DNA of 64,000 nucleotides from Hyphomicrobiales bacterium (GTDB taxonomy: Bacteria > Pseudomonadota > Alphaproteobacteria > Rhizobiales > Xanthobacteraceae): the NCBI GenBank assembly GCA_016185205.1, contig JACPOA010000034.1, positions 124,001-188,000 of the forward strand, read 5' to 3'. Shown here piece by piece: positions 36,078-45,069 of this stretch. A program made the position numbers and the translations under genes. Each line of letters begins with the position of its first letter. Positions within the stretch are counted from its first letter, which is position 1. A model generated the notes under the pieces. It was not told the DNA's origin. It was given only the letters and a program-made list of their open reading frames with translations, and did no database searches.

Positions 36078-36581
36078 GTGCACACCATTCTCGAATTGCT
36101 GGGCGATGCCGAGTTCTGGGTCGCGGTCGCTTTCGTGATCTTCGTGGCCGGAATGGGCTATCTTGGCGTCCACCGCATGGTCGCCAAATCGCTCGACGAG
36201 CGCGCCGGCCGCATCAAGGCCGAGCTCGACGAAGCGCGCAAACTCAAGGACGAGGCCGCCCAGTTGCTGGCGCAATACCAGCGCAAGCGGCAGGAGGCCG
36301 AAGGCGAGGCGCAGGAGATCATTGCCGGCGCCAAGGCCGAGGCCGAACGCCTTGCCATTGAGGCCAAGGCCAAGATCGAGGAATTCGTCGCCCGCCGCAC
36401 CAAGATGGCCGAAACCAAGATCGCCCAGGCCGAGGCGCAGGCCGCCGCCGATGTTCGTGCCGCCGCCGCCGACGCCGCCGTCGCCGCCGCCGAGAAAATC
36501 CTCACCCAGGAGACCACGGGCAGCTTGGCCGCCGAGCTGATCTCCAAGGGCATCGAGGACGTCCGCAAAAAGCTGAACTAG
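36078..36581 (+). CDS. atpF: ATP synthase Fo subunit b
   Basis: A 167-residue stator subunit with an N-terminal helix ([20 protein letters not shown]), then a long coiled coil rich in Ala, Glu and Lys. The GTG start at 36078 follows GAGGAAGG. It is the last gene of the Fo operon; the following 190 bases hold no gene. Confidence 0.94.
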   Translation: MHTILELLGDAEFWVAVAFVIFVAGMGYLGVHRMVAKSLDERAGRIKAELDEARKLKDEAAQLLAQYQRKRQEAEGEAQEIIAGAKAEAERLAIEAKAKIEEFVARRTKMAETKIAQAEAQAAADVRAAAADAAVAAAEKILTQETTGSLAAELISKGIEDVRKKLN

Positions 36582-36806
36582 CAGGCGGACTTAGCTGGTA
36601 TTGGCCGCCATTTGCCGTCGCCGGGGTGAGCCGCCCGGCGAGCCCAGGCCCCCGCATCGGCGCCATTGTTGTCCCCGCTATTAACTTTGGGTGGTCGCGC
36701 CCGCCCTTTGCCTACCTCCTTACCACCTCTATTCTCGCATTATTGATTCGTCCGCGTTGTTGTTTGCGTGCTGGCCGGAAGAACCGGCCGAAGCATCGGT
36801 GGACCC

Positions 36807-37463
36807 GTGGTCATCTTCGATTGCAACGGCGTTCTCGTCGATAGCGAGCCGTTGGCGACTGCCATTGTATCGCAAGAGTTCATGCGGGCCGGTTTCCCGC
36901 TGACGCCGGATATTGTCGCGCGCTATTTCACCGGCCGGCGTCCCGCCGACATGTTCGCCGAGGTTGAGATCGCCGCCGGCCGCAAGCTGCCGCCGGATTT
37001 CGCCACCACCGTCGCGACCGCGACCTTGCGCCGCTTCCGCGCCGAGTTGCGCGCGACCAAGCACGCCGCCTACGCGCTGTCCTGGCTGCGCGGGCCGAAA
37101 TGCGTGGCCTCGTCCTCCTCGATCGACCGCATCCGCGTCAGCCTCGAGAGCACCGACCTGATCCGCTTCTTCGAGCCCAATCTGTTCTCGGCCAGCGACG
37201 TGCGCAACGGCAAGCCGGCGCCCGACCTGCTGCTGCATGCCGCCGGCCGCATGCGCATTGCGCCGCGTGAGTGCATCGTGGTGGAGGATTCGGTCGTCGG
37301 CACCGCCGCCGGCGTCGCCGCCGGCATGACGGTGATCGGTTTCGTCGGCGGCAGCCATGCCGGAGGCCAGCTCGGTAATCATCTGCGTGCGGCCGGCGCC
37401 AGCGCGGTGATCTCCGACCTGCGCGCGCTCAAGAGCACGATCATCGATTTAAGAGGGTGGTGA
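36807..37463 (+). CDS. HAD-superfamily phosphatase-like protein with altered DxD motif
   Basis: A 218-residue beta-phosphoglucomutase/GPH-like HAD protein. The nucleophile region reads FDCNGVLVDSE: Asp5 is present but the usual second aspartate (general acid/base, +2) is Asn7. The later motifs are normal (SSSS, NGKPAPD lysine, VVEDSVVG). Loss of the second Asp normally weakens phosphatase activity, so catalysis may differ. The GTG at 36807 is chosen; a GTG at 36768 is in frame but has no ribosome-binding site. It may be a sugar-phosphate enzyme or a binding protein. Confidence 0.78.
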   Translation: MVIFDCNGVLVDSEPLATAIVSQEFMRAGFPLTPDIVARYFTGRRPADMFAEVEIAAGRKLPPDFATTVATATLRRFRAELRATKHAAYALSWLRGPKCVASSSSIDRIRVSLESTDLIRFFEPNLFSASDVRNGKPAPDLLLHAAGRMRIAPRECIVVEDSVVGTAAGVAAGMTVIGFVGGSHAGGQLGNHLRAAGASAVISDLRALKSTIIDLRGW

Positions 37464-37493
37464 CGAGCTTCGTCGCTTCGTCCTGCATACTCC

Positions 37494-37585
37494 CTCGTCA
37501 TGCCCGGCCTTGTGCCGGGCATCCACGTCTTGGCCAAAAAAGAAAGTCGTGGATGGCCGGGACGAACCCGGCCATGACGAACGGT
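37494..37585. repeat. Long intergenic hairpin repeat, family C
   Basis: CGTCATGCCCGGCCTTGTGC and CCCGGCCATGACG are the outer arms, with inner arms CCACGTCTT/AAGTCGTGG around a short A-rich loop. It fills the gap between the convergent HAD and lipoprotein genes. It is a double-stem structure able to end transcription both ways. Confidence 0.85.
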
Positions 37586-37610
37586 TGATTCAGTACGGGC
37601 GGAAGACTGC

Positions 37611-38300
37611 TCAACTCTGCTTCGGTTTGGCAACCGTCTTTGGCTTGGCGGCCGGTTTCTTCTTCACCGGCGGTTTTTTCTCCGGCGTCGCGCCGGCCGG
37701 ATCGAAGCCGATATAGACCACGTAGGAATCGATATCGGCCAGCGGCTGCGGCAGCGGAAACGAGACATCGGAATCGATATGGGTGAAGGTGACGCGGTCG
37801 ACCGCGCCGGCGATCGTCACCGGAATGCGCGCGAGTTTCGACACGACAGTCTTCGGGTTGACGCCTTCGTGCACCACCGCGAGGCGCAGCGGCACTTCGA
37901 CCGTGCCGGGACCGCCGGCCGGACCGGTGATGACGCGGCCCTCGACGCCGACCTTCATGGTCATGACGCCGGCATTGACGTGGCATTCGCGCGCGGTGCG
38001 GATGATGCTGCCCTGATAGCGCACGTCGAGCGCCGCCGGCTCGCCCCCGCCCGGCTTGCTGCCGATCAGCAGCGACGCCGCGCCGGTGCGCACGTCGACG
38101 CTGGGACATTCGATGTCGGCGGCGTTGGTATCGCTGCCAACGCCGGCCACGTTGTCACCGCCGGTCGTCGCTTTTGACGACGAGCTGAATAGATCCAGGG
38201 AGGACGAGCCGAACAAATTGCCGCCGCAGCCGCCCAAGACCAATGACAAGCCCAATGCCAAGCCCACTAGCGCGGCCATGGTCGTACCGTTTCGCATCAT
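37611..38300 (-). CDS. Putative lipoprotein, unknown function
   Basis: A 229-residue protein with a lipobox (LSLVLGGC, then GGNLFGSSS) giving a lipid-anchored N-terminus, a middle domain (about 65-200) with two cysteines (IECPSVDVR, ARECHVNAG), and a Lys/Pro-rich tail (EKKPPVKKKPAAKPK) suited to span or contact the cell wall. The ATG pair at 38300/38297 is chosen; a longer frame would start inside a REP element. It is likely a periplasm-facing lipoprotein. No enzymatic motif is seen. Confidence 0.78.
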   Translation of the reverse strand: MMRNGTTMAALVGLALGLSLVLGGCGGNLFGSSSLDLFSSSSKATTGGDNVAGVGSDTNAADIECPSVDVRTGAASLLIGSKPGGGEPAALDVRYQGSIIRTARECHVNAGVMTMKVGVEGRVITGPAGGPGTVEVPLRLAVVHEGVNPKTVVSKLARIPVTIAGAVDRVTFTHIDSDVSFPLPQPLADIDSYVVYIGFDPAGATPEKKPPVKKKPAAKPKTVAKPKQS

Positions 38301-38349
38301 GTCTCCGTGTCGCTCCCCACGCATCGTCTGGCTCAGACTCTTAATATTG

Positions 38350-38398
38350 GCGCATGATCTGGTCCGAAAACCGGTGCCCACTTTTCGGGATCATGCGC
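38350..38398 (+). repeat. REP-like palindrome, copy 4
   Basis: Simple copy beginning GCGCATGATC and ending GGATCATGCGC, centre CCGAAAACCGGTGCCC. It is located upstream of the lipoprotein gene and before the MNT-HEPN operator. Confidence 0.93.
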
Positions 38399-38484
38399 TG
38401 GCAGACGTATCTTATAGCAAGCCAAGCGTGGCAAGCCCAAGGCTAGGCTTAACCATTGATTTTACAGCGTTAAAAATGCGCCGT

Positions 38485-38529
38485 TTGATCATACCCATAT
38501 TGGGGTGTATACTACCCAATATGGGTATG
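38485..38529 (+). promoter_or_regulatory. Promoter and operator-like inverted repeat of the MNT-HEPN pair
   Basis: CATACCCATATTGGG (38490-38504) and its exact complement (38515-38529) form a 15-bp-arm inverted repeat with a 10-bp spacer. A -35 TTGATC (38485-38490) and -10 TATACT (38508-38513) have 17-bp spacing across it. The expected start near 38520 meets the ATG at 38521, so the message may be leaderless. Binding would block the promoter. Confidence 0.7.
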
Positions 38530-39129
38530 ATTAGACCGGAAGCCACAAGCATATCGGACGCGCTGTTTTCAAAGGTCCAGCAGCGCGTGCTGGCTCTCAT
38601 CTTCGGCCAACCTGAGCGCAGCTTTTATACCTCGGAGATTGTGAGAACCGTTCACTCAGGAACGGGTGCGGTTGAACGCGAACTATCTCGCTTGCAGCGC
38701 AGCGGTCTCGTGTCCGTCGAACGCATCGGCAACCAGAAACATTACCGGGCCAACCATGAGTCGCCCATTTTCGAGGAACTGCAAAGCCTCGTTGCGAAGA
38801 CAGTGGGTTTGGCAGAGCCTATTAGAAAATCGCTTGAGCCCTACGCCGACAAAATCAAGACCGCTTTCATCTTTGGATCGGTGGCGAAAGGCACGGATAC
38901 GGCGCGCAGTGACATTGATCTCATGGTGATCGGGGACGAATTGAGCTACTCCGAACTTTATACGGCGTTACAAAATGTCGAGAACGTATTGCGTCGTAAG
39001 GTGAGCCCGAAGTTCCTTGCTCCGAAAGAGTGGCAGCGCAAAGCTTTGGACAAAGGTTCATTCGTCAGCAAGATAAGCGTGCTGCCGAAGCTCTTTATTT
39101 TGGGCTCGGAGAAAGACATCGAACCATGA
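38521..39129 (+). CDS. Winged-helix MNT nucleotidyltransferase (antitoxin-like)
   Basis: A 202-residue protein. An N-terminal winged helix (about 12-75: LFSKVQQRVLALIFG, YTSEIVRTV, GAVERELSRLQRSGLVSV) is fused to a minimal nucleotidyltransferase domain with GS at 119-120 and metal aspartates D131 and D133 (SDIDLMVIG). MNT partners of HEPN toxins modify the toxin by adding AMP. The winged helix could repress the pair through the inverted repeat over the start. ATG at 38521 (or 38527). It overlaps the next gene by 4 bases. AT-richer than its surroundings. Confidence 0.85.
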   Translation: MGMIRPEATSISDALFSKVQQRVLALIFGQPERSFYTSEIVRTVHSGTGAVERELSRLQRSGLVSVERIGNQKHYRANHESPIFEELQSLVAKTVGLAEPIRKSLEPYADKIKTAFIFGSVAKGTDTARSDIDLMVIGDELSYSELYTALQNVENVLRRKVSPKFLAPKEWQRKALDKGSFVSKISVLPKLFILGSEKDIEP

Positions 39130-39554
39130 GCAAAAAGGAGCTCGATAATCTAGTCAAGATCAACCGGATCAAAGCCGAGCCAGCATCACGATCGGAGTTT
39201 GATGGCATGGTGGTGTCGGCGCGTAAACGTTTGATTGACGCACAGAATGAAAGTCTTGACCCGGACAGCCAATTTGACCTGGCCTATGGCGCGGCACATC
39301 GGCTGGCGCTGGCCGCTCTGCGGCACGCCGGTTACCGATCCGAGAATCGAATCACGGTTTTCCAGACACTGGTTCACACGTTGGGCTCGGATAACACCGA
39401 CGTGCAAATCTTTCTCAAAGCACACAACGAGAGGAATCTGGCAGAATACCAAGGCCGTATGGAAATTGACGCGCGTCTTCTGGCCGATCTGATCCGCTGT
39501 GCAAAACAATTAGAGGCGGCGGTTGGAAAGCTCGATCCTCCTGCCGGCGAATGA
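39126..39554 (+). CDS. HEPN-domain protein (toxin-like partner)
   Basis: A 142-residue all-helical protein with HEPN features (FDLAYGAAHRLALAALRHAGYR at about 50-71, split here, and RNLAEY at 103-108). The RNase motif of HEPN toxins is R-x4-6-H. Here RN-x-x-E-Y has Tyr108 in that region and no His, so RNase activity may be altered, or the domain may be a non-nuclease HEPN. It is coupled to the MNT gene by a 4-bp overlap. Toxin function is inferred from the pairing. Confidence 0.8.
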   Translation: MSKKELDNLVKINRIKAEPASRSEFDGMVVSARKRLIDAQNESLDPDSQFDLAYGAAHRLALAALRHAGYRSENRITVFQTLVHTLGSDNTDVQIFLKAHNERNLAEYQGRMEIDARLLADLIRCAKQLEAAVGKLDPPAGE

Positions 39555-39619
39555 CGTTCGTTGAAATTTTGCCGAGGGTACGGGCGCTGACACTAGCTTC
39601 CCCGGAATAACTGACCATA

Positions 39620-40204
39620 TCAATCCGGGCCATCGGCGAGCCGCGCATACAACAGATGGTCCTGCCAGGTCCCGTTGATGCACAGATAGCTGCGGGCATA
39701 GCCCTCGCGCGTAAAGCCGGTCTTCTCCAGCAGGGAAATCGAGGCGGTATTGGCCGGGATGCAGGCCGCCTCCAGCCGGTGCAGCCGCAGCGTGCGGAAG
39801 CAGAACGGCACCAAAGTGCGCACCGCCGCGGTCATATAGCCCTTGCGGGCGAACGGCGCGCCGATCCAGTAGCCGATGGAGCCCGCCTGCGCGACGCCGC
39901 GGCGGATATTGGCGAGCGTCAGCCCGCCGACCAGGGCATTGTCGTCGCTGCGAAAGATCATGAAGGCATAGGCGAGATCGCTGCGCTGATCGTCGGCATA
40001 GCGCTTGAGGCGGCGGCGGAAGGCGCCGCGCGAAAGATCGTCGTCCGGCCAGGTCGGCTCCCAGGGCACCAGGAAATCGCGGCTCGCCTCGCGCAAGGCG
40101 GCCCACTCGGCATAGTCGCTGCCTTGCGGCACGCGCAGCGCGACGCCGTCGCCGACGATGGCCGGCACGCTGTCGTTGAAACTAACGCTGCGGAAGAACG
40201 CCAT
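39620..40204 (-). CDS. GNAT acetyltransferase, RimJ/RimL-like
   Basis: A 194-residue acetyltransferase with the RimJ-type layout: GVALRVPQGSDYAEWAALRE start, the acetyl-CoA region GSIGYWIGAPFARKGYMTAA, and LEAACIPANTASISLLEKTGF then YARSYLCINGTWQDHLLYA. It probably acetylates protein N-termini or small amines with acetyl-CoA. The ATG at 40204 has AGAGG 6 bases upstream; a TTG at 40219 is less likely. It follows the M16 peptidase gene by 21 bases, at the 3' end of the cta-thrC gene string. Confidence 0.88.
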   Translation of the reverse strand: MAFFRSVSFNDSVPAIVGDGVALRVPQGSDYAEWAALREASRDFLVPWEPTWPDDDLSRGAFRRRLKRYADDQRSDLAYAFMIFRSDDNALVGGLTLANIRRGVAQAGSIGYWIGAPFARKGYMTAAVRTLVPFCFRTLRLHRLEAACIPANTASISLLEKTGFTREGYARSYLCINGTWQDHLLYARLADGPD

Positions 40205-40225
40205 GACGGCCTCTGCCAAACGCGG

Positions 40226-41497
40226 TCAGGCCGCGCGGCGAACAAGACTTTCAGCGATCGCGGCGGTGCTTTCAAGCCCTTTGCCGGGCCCGAGCGCGGA
40301 GATCGCCGGCCGGCTGCTTCCGATCAGCGCACGGCCGGCGGCGCGCGCGCTCGCGACCGTCACGGCGTCGACCTTGCCGACGATTTCGGCGAGCGGGACC
40401 GGCCGGCCATAGGCTAACATTTGCCGGGCAATTTGCCCGAGGCGCGCCTCCGAGCTTTCCAGCGCCATCAGCAGGCTGGCCTTCATCTGCGCCTTGGCGC
40501 GGGCGACCTCGGTTTCGTTGAGCGTCTCGGTGGCATTGGCGACCTCATCGATCATCACGCGCATGAGCTCGGGCGCGTCGATCTCGTCGGTGCCGGCATA
40601 GAGCGCGAACAGCCCGGTATCGGCATAGGGCATATGGAAGGCGTGGATGGCGTAGCAGAGCCCGCGCTTCTCGCGCACCTCCTGGAACAGCCGCGACGAC
40701 ATGCCGCCGCCGAGCACGCTGGTGAACACCTGCAGGCTGTAGAGCGCCTCGTCGCGCACGGCCAAGCCCCGCAGCGCCAGCGCGATATGCACCTGCTCGA
40801 GATCGCGGCTCTCGACCCGGGTGCCGCCGCGGAAAGTCGCCGGCTCCGGCGCCGGCGCGGCCGGTCCGATGAATTTGACGAAGCGCTTCTCGGCCTCCTC
40901 GACGATTGTCCGGTGCTCGACGGCGCCGGCGGCGGCCACCAGCATGCCGGGCGCGCGGTAGTTGCGCGCGAGATAGTCGCGAATGCGCGCCGAATTGAAC
41001 GAGCGCACGGTCTCCGGCGTGCCGAGAATGGAACGGCCGACCGCCTGCTTGGGAAACGCGGTCTCCTGCAAGCGGTCGAACACCAGGTCGTCGGGCGCGT
41101 CCTGCACGGCGCCGATTTCCTGCACGATCACGTTCTGCTCGCGCCGCAACTCCTCCGCATCGAAAGCCGGCTCGGACAGGATGTCGGACAACACGTCAAT
41201 CGCCAGCGGCACGTCGGCCTTGAGCACGCGCGCGTAATAGGCGGTGCTCTCCACGCTGGTCGAGGCATTGAGATCGCCGCCGACCGCCTCGATCGACTCG
41301 GCAATCTGGCGCGCGGTGCGCCGCTTGGTGCCCTTGAACGCCATGTGTTCGAGCAGATGCGAAATGCCGTGTTCGTCGGGTTTTTCGTCGCGGCTGCCGG
41401 CGCCGATCCAGACCCCGAGCGTGGCGGATTCCAGATGCGGCATGCGGTCGGTCACCACCGACAGGCCGGACGAAAGCCTGGTCACTTCGACGCTCAT
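40226..41497 (-). CDS. M16 family zinc peptidase
   Basis: A 423-residue processing-peptidase-like protein with the inverted zinc motif HLLEHMAFKG (H-x-x-E-H) near residue 45-50 and a downstream glutamate region (ESTAYYARVL), plus the PFAM-M16 second half (GGGMSSRLFQEVREKRGLCYAI). It resembles mitochondrial MPP beta and bacterial PqqL/YmxG-type peptidases. It overlaps thrC by 4 bases (ATGA). The substrate in the cell is unknown. Confidence 0.92.
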   Translation of the reverse strand: MSVEVTRLSSGLSVVTDRMPHLESATLGVWIGAGSRDEKPDEHGISHLLEHMAFKGTKRRTARQIAESIEAVGGDLNASTSVESTAYYARVLKADVPLAIDVLSDILSEPAFDAEELRREQNVIVQEIGAVQDAPDDLVFDRLQETAFPKQAVGRSILGTPETVRSFNSARIRDYLARNYRAPGMLVAAAGAVEHRTIVEEAEKRFVKFIGPAAPAPEPATFRGGTRVESRDLEQVHIALALRGLAVRDEALYSLQVFTSVLGGGMSSRLFQEVREKRGLCYAIHAFHMPYADTGLFALYAGTDEIDAPELMRVMIDEVANATETLNETEVARAKAQMKASLLMALESSEARLGQIARQMLAYGRPVPLAEIVGKVDAVTVASARAAGRALIGSSRPAISALGPGKGLESTAAIAESLVRRAA

Positions 41498-42909
41498 GCC
41501 GCTGCTCCTTCACGCGCCGCACGCGACGCCGACAAGACAAAACGTTCCACCGCCGCCTGATCGGCCGGCAGCACGCTGACGCGCTCCGGCCGCTGCGACA
41601 GATCGGCGAGCCAGTCGGGCAGCGCCGGCGTGATGCCGCAGGCAGCCGCAACGGCGTCCGGAAACTTGGCGGGATGCGCGGTCGACAGCACCACCATCGG
41701 CACCGCGGGGTCGCGCGTCTCCTTCTCGGCCACCGCCAGGGCGACCGCGGTATGCGGATCGGCGCAATAGCCGGCCTCGCGCATCCAGGCGCGCATGGTG
41801 GCGGCGCATTCCTGCTCGTCGGCGCGGTCGGCGGTAAACAGCGCGCGCATCTCCTTGAGCGCATGCGCCGACACGACGAAGCGGCGCGACTGCGCCAGCG
41901 AGGCCATCGCGGCGCGCACCGCCGCGGCGTCGCGGCGGCCGGTCTCGAACAGCAGCCGCTCGAAATTGGACGAGATCTGGATGTCCATCGAGGGCGATGA
42001 GGTCGCCACCACGTCCTTGATTTCGTAGGCGCCGGTGGCGAAGGCGCGGGCGAGGATGTCGTTGACATTGGTCGCCACCACCAGCCGGTCGATCGGCAGC
42101 CCTAAGCGCTGCGCGACATAGCCGGCATAGACGTCGCCGAAGTTGCCGGTCGGCACCGTGAAAGCGACTTTCCGGTGCGGCGCGCCGAGCGCGACCGCCG
42201 CGGTGAAGTAATAAACCGTCTGCGCCACGATGCGCGCCCAGTTGATGGAATTGACGCCGGACAGCCGCACGCGGTCGCGGAAGGCATGATGATTGAACAT
42301 CGCCTTCACCAGCGCCTGGCAGTCGTCGAAGGTGCCCTCGATCGCCAACGCATGCACGTTTGCATCCGTCGCCGTCGTCATCATGCGCCGCTGCACCTCG
42401 GAGATGCGGCCATGCGGGAACAGCGCCACCACGTCGACCTGGGCGCGGCCACGGAACGCTTCGACCGCGGCGCCGCCGGTATCGCCCGAGGTCGCCACCA
42501 CGATGGTGCTGCGCTCGCCGCGCGCGCGCAGCACATGATCCATCAGCCGCGCCACCAGCTGCATCGCCAGGTCCTTGAAGGCGAGCGTCGGCCCGTGGAA
42601 CAGCTCCAAGACGAAAAGACTGGCACCGAGCTGCACCAGCGGCGCGGTGGCCGGATGGCGGAAGGTGCCGTAGGCCTCCTGCGCCATGCGCGCGAGATCG
42701 GCCTCCGCGATGCTGTCGCCGACGAAGGGCCGGATCACCTCGACCGCGACCTCGGCGTAAGGCCGGCCGGCAAAGCCGGCGATGGTCTTGGCATCGAGCG
42801 CCGGCCAGGATTCCGGCACGTAGAGGCCGCCGTCGCGGGCGAGCCCGGCCAGCATGACCTCGACGAAATTAAGCGCGGGGGCCTCGCCCCGGGTTGAGAC
42901 GTAACGCAT
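41494..42909 (-). CDS. thrC: Threonine synthase
   Basis: A 471-residue PLP enzyme converting O-phosphohomoserine to threonine. It shows FHGPTLAFKDLAMQL with the PLP lysine, SGDTGGAAVEAFRG, and NSINWARIVAQ and VPTGNFGDVYAGY. Its N-terminal YVSTRGEAP is typical of the long bacterial type. Gene order thrC-M16 peptidase-GNAT is conserved in Rhizobiales next to the cta cluster. Confidence 0.96.
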   Translation of the reverse strand: MRYVSTRGEAPALNFVEVMLAGLARDGGLYVPESWPALDAKTIAGFAGRPYAEVAVEVIRPFVGDSIAEADLARMAQEAYGTFRHPATAPLVQLGASLFVLELFHGPTLAFKDLAMQLVARLMDHVLRARGERSTIVVATSGDTGGAAVEAFRGRAQVDVVALFPHGRISEVQRRMMTTATDANVHALAIEGTFDDCQALVKAMFNHHAFRDRVRLSGVNSINWARIVAQTVYYFTAAVALGAPHRKVAFTVPTGNFGDVYAGYVAQRLGLPIDRLVVATNVNDILARAFATGAYEIKDVVATSSPSMDIQISSNFERLLFETGRRDAAAVRAAMASLAQSRRFVVSAHALKEMRALFTADRADEQECAATMRAWMREAGYCADPHTAVALAVAEKETRDPAVPMVVLSTAHPAKFPDAVAAACGITPALPDWLADLSQRPERVSVLPADQAAVERFVLSASRAAREGAAA

Positions 42910-42986
42910 TGAATTGACTTGGCTTTATGGTTCCGGCACGGCGTCCAGGCCACACTAGCCTTGCACGCCCGCTTTCACAAGAAACG

Positions 42987-43736
42987 TCACGATCTGCGCC
43001 GCAAGCGCCCGACGAGCCACACCACATAGACGCCGGCCAAAGCGAGCGCGAGGCCGAACCAGGTGATGGCGTATTGCAGGTGATTGTCGGGCAGCGCGAC
43101 CACGAGCTTGCCCGGCTTGGGCCAGCCGCCCGCGGGCACCGGCGATTCCTGATCGATATAGAACGGGGCTGCCGTTGCCCATGTCTTGGCGGCGGCGATC
43201 GCCTTGGGATCGCGCAAATACCAGACATTGCCCGCCACGTCGTCGGCGGGCGTGAACAGCCCGCGCGTCTCCGGCCAGCGCATGACGCCGACGATCTCGA
43301 CAGTACCGCGCGGCGCGCCTGCGCGCGTGGCGGCATCCTTACGCTCGAGCGGCACGAAGCCGCGGTTGACCAGCACGATGCTGCCGCCGGCCAATTGCGC
43401 CGGCGCGAACACCCAGTAGCCCGGACCTTTCACGTCGGGCCGCAACGGCGAGCCGGCGGTGTAGACCAGCGCTTCCTGGCCGTCGAGAAATTCGGCCGGA
43501 AACGCGACGCGGGTATATTCATTGCCTTCCGGCAGCAGCCGCGGCCAGCTGGCGCGCGGGGCTAAATTTTCCGACGCGCGATTGAGTCGCGTGGTCAGCG
43601 TCAGGATCAGATTTTCCTTCCAGGTCTTGCGGTCGAGCTGCCAGAGGCCGAGCCCGCACAAAATGGCGACGCCGACAATGGCAAACACCGTCGCATCCAG
43701 AATCCCGCGCCGGCTCTTTGCATGCGCTTCGCTCAC
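42987..43736 (-). CDS. SURF1 family cytochrome oxidase assembly protein
   Basis: A 249-residue inner-membrane protein with one helix at each end (FAIVGVAILCGLGLWQLDRK and ITWFGLALALAGVYVVWL) and a periplasmic domain between (NRGFVP, GVMRWPE). SURF1 aids heme a insertion into subunit I of the aa3 oxidase. The GTG start overlaps the DUF983 stop (GTGA), so it is coupled to that gene and downstream of the cta genes. Confidence 0.92.
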   Translation of the reverse strand: MSEAHAKSRRGILDATVFAIVGVAILCGLGLWQLDRKTWKENLILTLTTRLNRASENLAPRASWPRLLPEGNEYTRVAFPAEFLDGQEALVYTAGSPLRPDVKGPGYWVFAPAQLAGGSIVLVNRGFVPLERKDAATRAGAPRGTVEIVGVMRWPETRGLFTPADDVAGNVWYLRDPKAIAAAKTWATAAPFYIDQESPVPAGGWPKPGKLVVALPDNHLQYAITWFGLALALAGVYVVWLVGRLRRRS

Positions 43737-44137
43737 GCGTCGCCCTTGCGCACTTGGTGTTCTAGGAGTTCTTGGCGGCCTTCCGCCGCCTTGTGATGGT
43801 ATTGCAGCGCGATCAGCAGGCCCTTGAGCAGACGCAACGGAGCCAGCGTCACCAGCAAAATCAGCGGCAGCCACAACACCGCATGCAGCCAGTAGGGCGG
43901 CTGATAGACCACCTCGGTCATCAGCGCCGCGAACACCACGATGGCGCCGCCGATCAGGATCACGAACACCGCCGGCCCGTCGCCGGCATCGGCAAAGCCG
44001 TAATCGAGACCGCAGCGCTCGCAGGCCGGACGCAGGGTCAAGAATCCCTGGAACAGCCGGCCCTCGCCGCAACGCGGACAGCGGCCGCGCAGTCCCCTGC
44101 CGATCGGCAGTGCGGTCGGCGGCGTATGGTCAGTCAT
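43733..44137 (-). CDS. DUF983 family membrane protein
   Basis: A 134-residue protein with a zinc-ribbon-like start (CPRCGEGRLF then CERCGLDY) and two membrane helices. DUF983 proteins nearly always sit in alphaproteobacterial cta clusters between ctaE and surf1, as here, so a role in oxidase assembly is likely. It overlaps SURF1 by 4 bases. Confidence 0.9.
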   Translation of the reverse strand: MTDHTPPTALPIGRGLRGRCPRCGEGRLFQGFLTLRPACERCGLDYGFADAGDGPAVFVILIGGAIVVFAALMTEVVYQPPYWLHAVLWLPLILLVTLAPLRLLKGLLIALQYHHKAAEGRQELLEHQVRKGDA

Positions 44138-44153
44138 GCGTTACCTCAAATTA

Positions 44154-44179
44154 AAAGGGCGGCGTCGCCGCCGCCCTTT
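44154..44179 (-). terminator. Hairpin terminator after ctaE
   Basis: AAAGGGCGGC (44154-44163) pairs with GCCGCCCTTT (44170-44179). On the minus strand the stem ends in CCCTTTTAATTT. It lies 20 bases beyond the ctaE stop and ahead of the DUF983 gene. Confidence 0.7.
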
Positions 44180-44199
44180 GTGACGAAACGCGTCGGCGA

Positions 44200-45045
44200 T
44201 CAGTGGGCGGCGCTGGCGCCGGAGCCCCACACATATATGCAGGCGAACAGGAACAGCCACACCACGTCGACGAAATGCCAGTACCAGGCGGCGAATTCGA
44301 AGCCGAGATGCTGGGTGGGCGTGAAATGGCCGCTGAGCGCGCGCAGCAGGCAGACGATCAGGAAGATCGTGCCGATGATCACATGCGCGCCGTGGAACCC
44401 GGTCGCCATGAAGAAGGTGGCGCCATAGATGTTGCCGGCAAAGCCGAAGGCGGCGTGCGCATATTCATAGGCCTGCACGCCGGTGAAGGTGACGCCGAGC
44501 AAAATGGTCAGCATCAGGCCCCATTTCAAACCCTGCCGGTCGCCCTCCAGCAGCGCGTGATGCGCCCAGGTCACCGTGGTGCCCGAGGTGAGCAGGATCA
44601 GCGTGTTCAAGAGCGGCAGGTGCCAGGGATTGAAGGTTTCGATGCCTTGCGGCGGCCACACGCCGTGGGTGAAGGCCAGGCGGCCGACCTCGTGCGCTTC
44701 GCCGGGAAACAGCGCGGTGTTGAAATAGGCCCAGAACCAGGCGACGAAGAACATCACTTCGGAGGCGATGAACAGGATCATGCCGTAGCGATGCGAGATC
44801 TGCACCACGCGGGTGTGGTAGCCCTCGTGTTCGGCTTCGCGGATCACGTCGCGCCACCAGGCGATAAAGGTGTAGAGCACGCCGATGACGCCGATGCCGA
44901 ACACCAGCGGCGCCGCGGCAAACATGTGATGCATCCAGGCGATGGCGCCGACCGCCAGGATGAAGACGGAGGTGGCGCCAACCGCCGGCCACGGGCTCGG
45001 ATCGACCAGGTGGTAGTCGTGTTGCTTGGCGTGAGCGTCGGCCAT
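44200..45045 (-). CDS. ctaE: Cytochrome c oxidase subunit III
   Basis: A 281-residue polytopic subunit of aa3 cytochrome c oxidase. It shows the family motifs [39 protein letters not shown], and the C-terminal [11 protein letters not shown] and [17 protein letters not shown]. Seven helices are expected. It is separated from ctaG upstream by a REP element. Confidence 0.96.
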   Translation of the reverse strand: MADAHAKQHDYHLVDPSPWPAVGATSVFILAVGAIAWMHHMFAAAPLVFGIGVIGVLYTFIAWWRDVIREAEHEGYHTRVVQISHRYGMILFIASEVMFFVAWFWAYFNTALFPGEAHEVGRLAFTHGVWPPQGIETFNPWHLPLLNTLILLTSGTTVTWAHHALLEGDRQGLKWGLMLTILLGVTFTGVQAYEYAHAAFGFAGNIYGATFFMATGFHGAHVIIGTIFLIVCLLRALSGHFTPTQHLGFEFAAWYWHFVDVVWLFLFACIYVWGSGASAAH

Positions 45046-45069
45046 TGTCGTCTCCGTCTAGTTTTTTCT

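Noticed and set aside
38505-38514. The whole inverted repeat as a Rho-independent terminator
   Set aside because: The stem is AT-rich with no U run on either strand, and it coincides with a well-spaced -35/-10 pair. An operator is the better reading.
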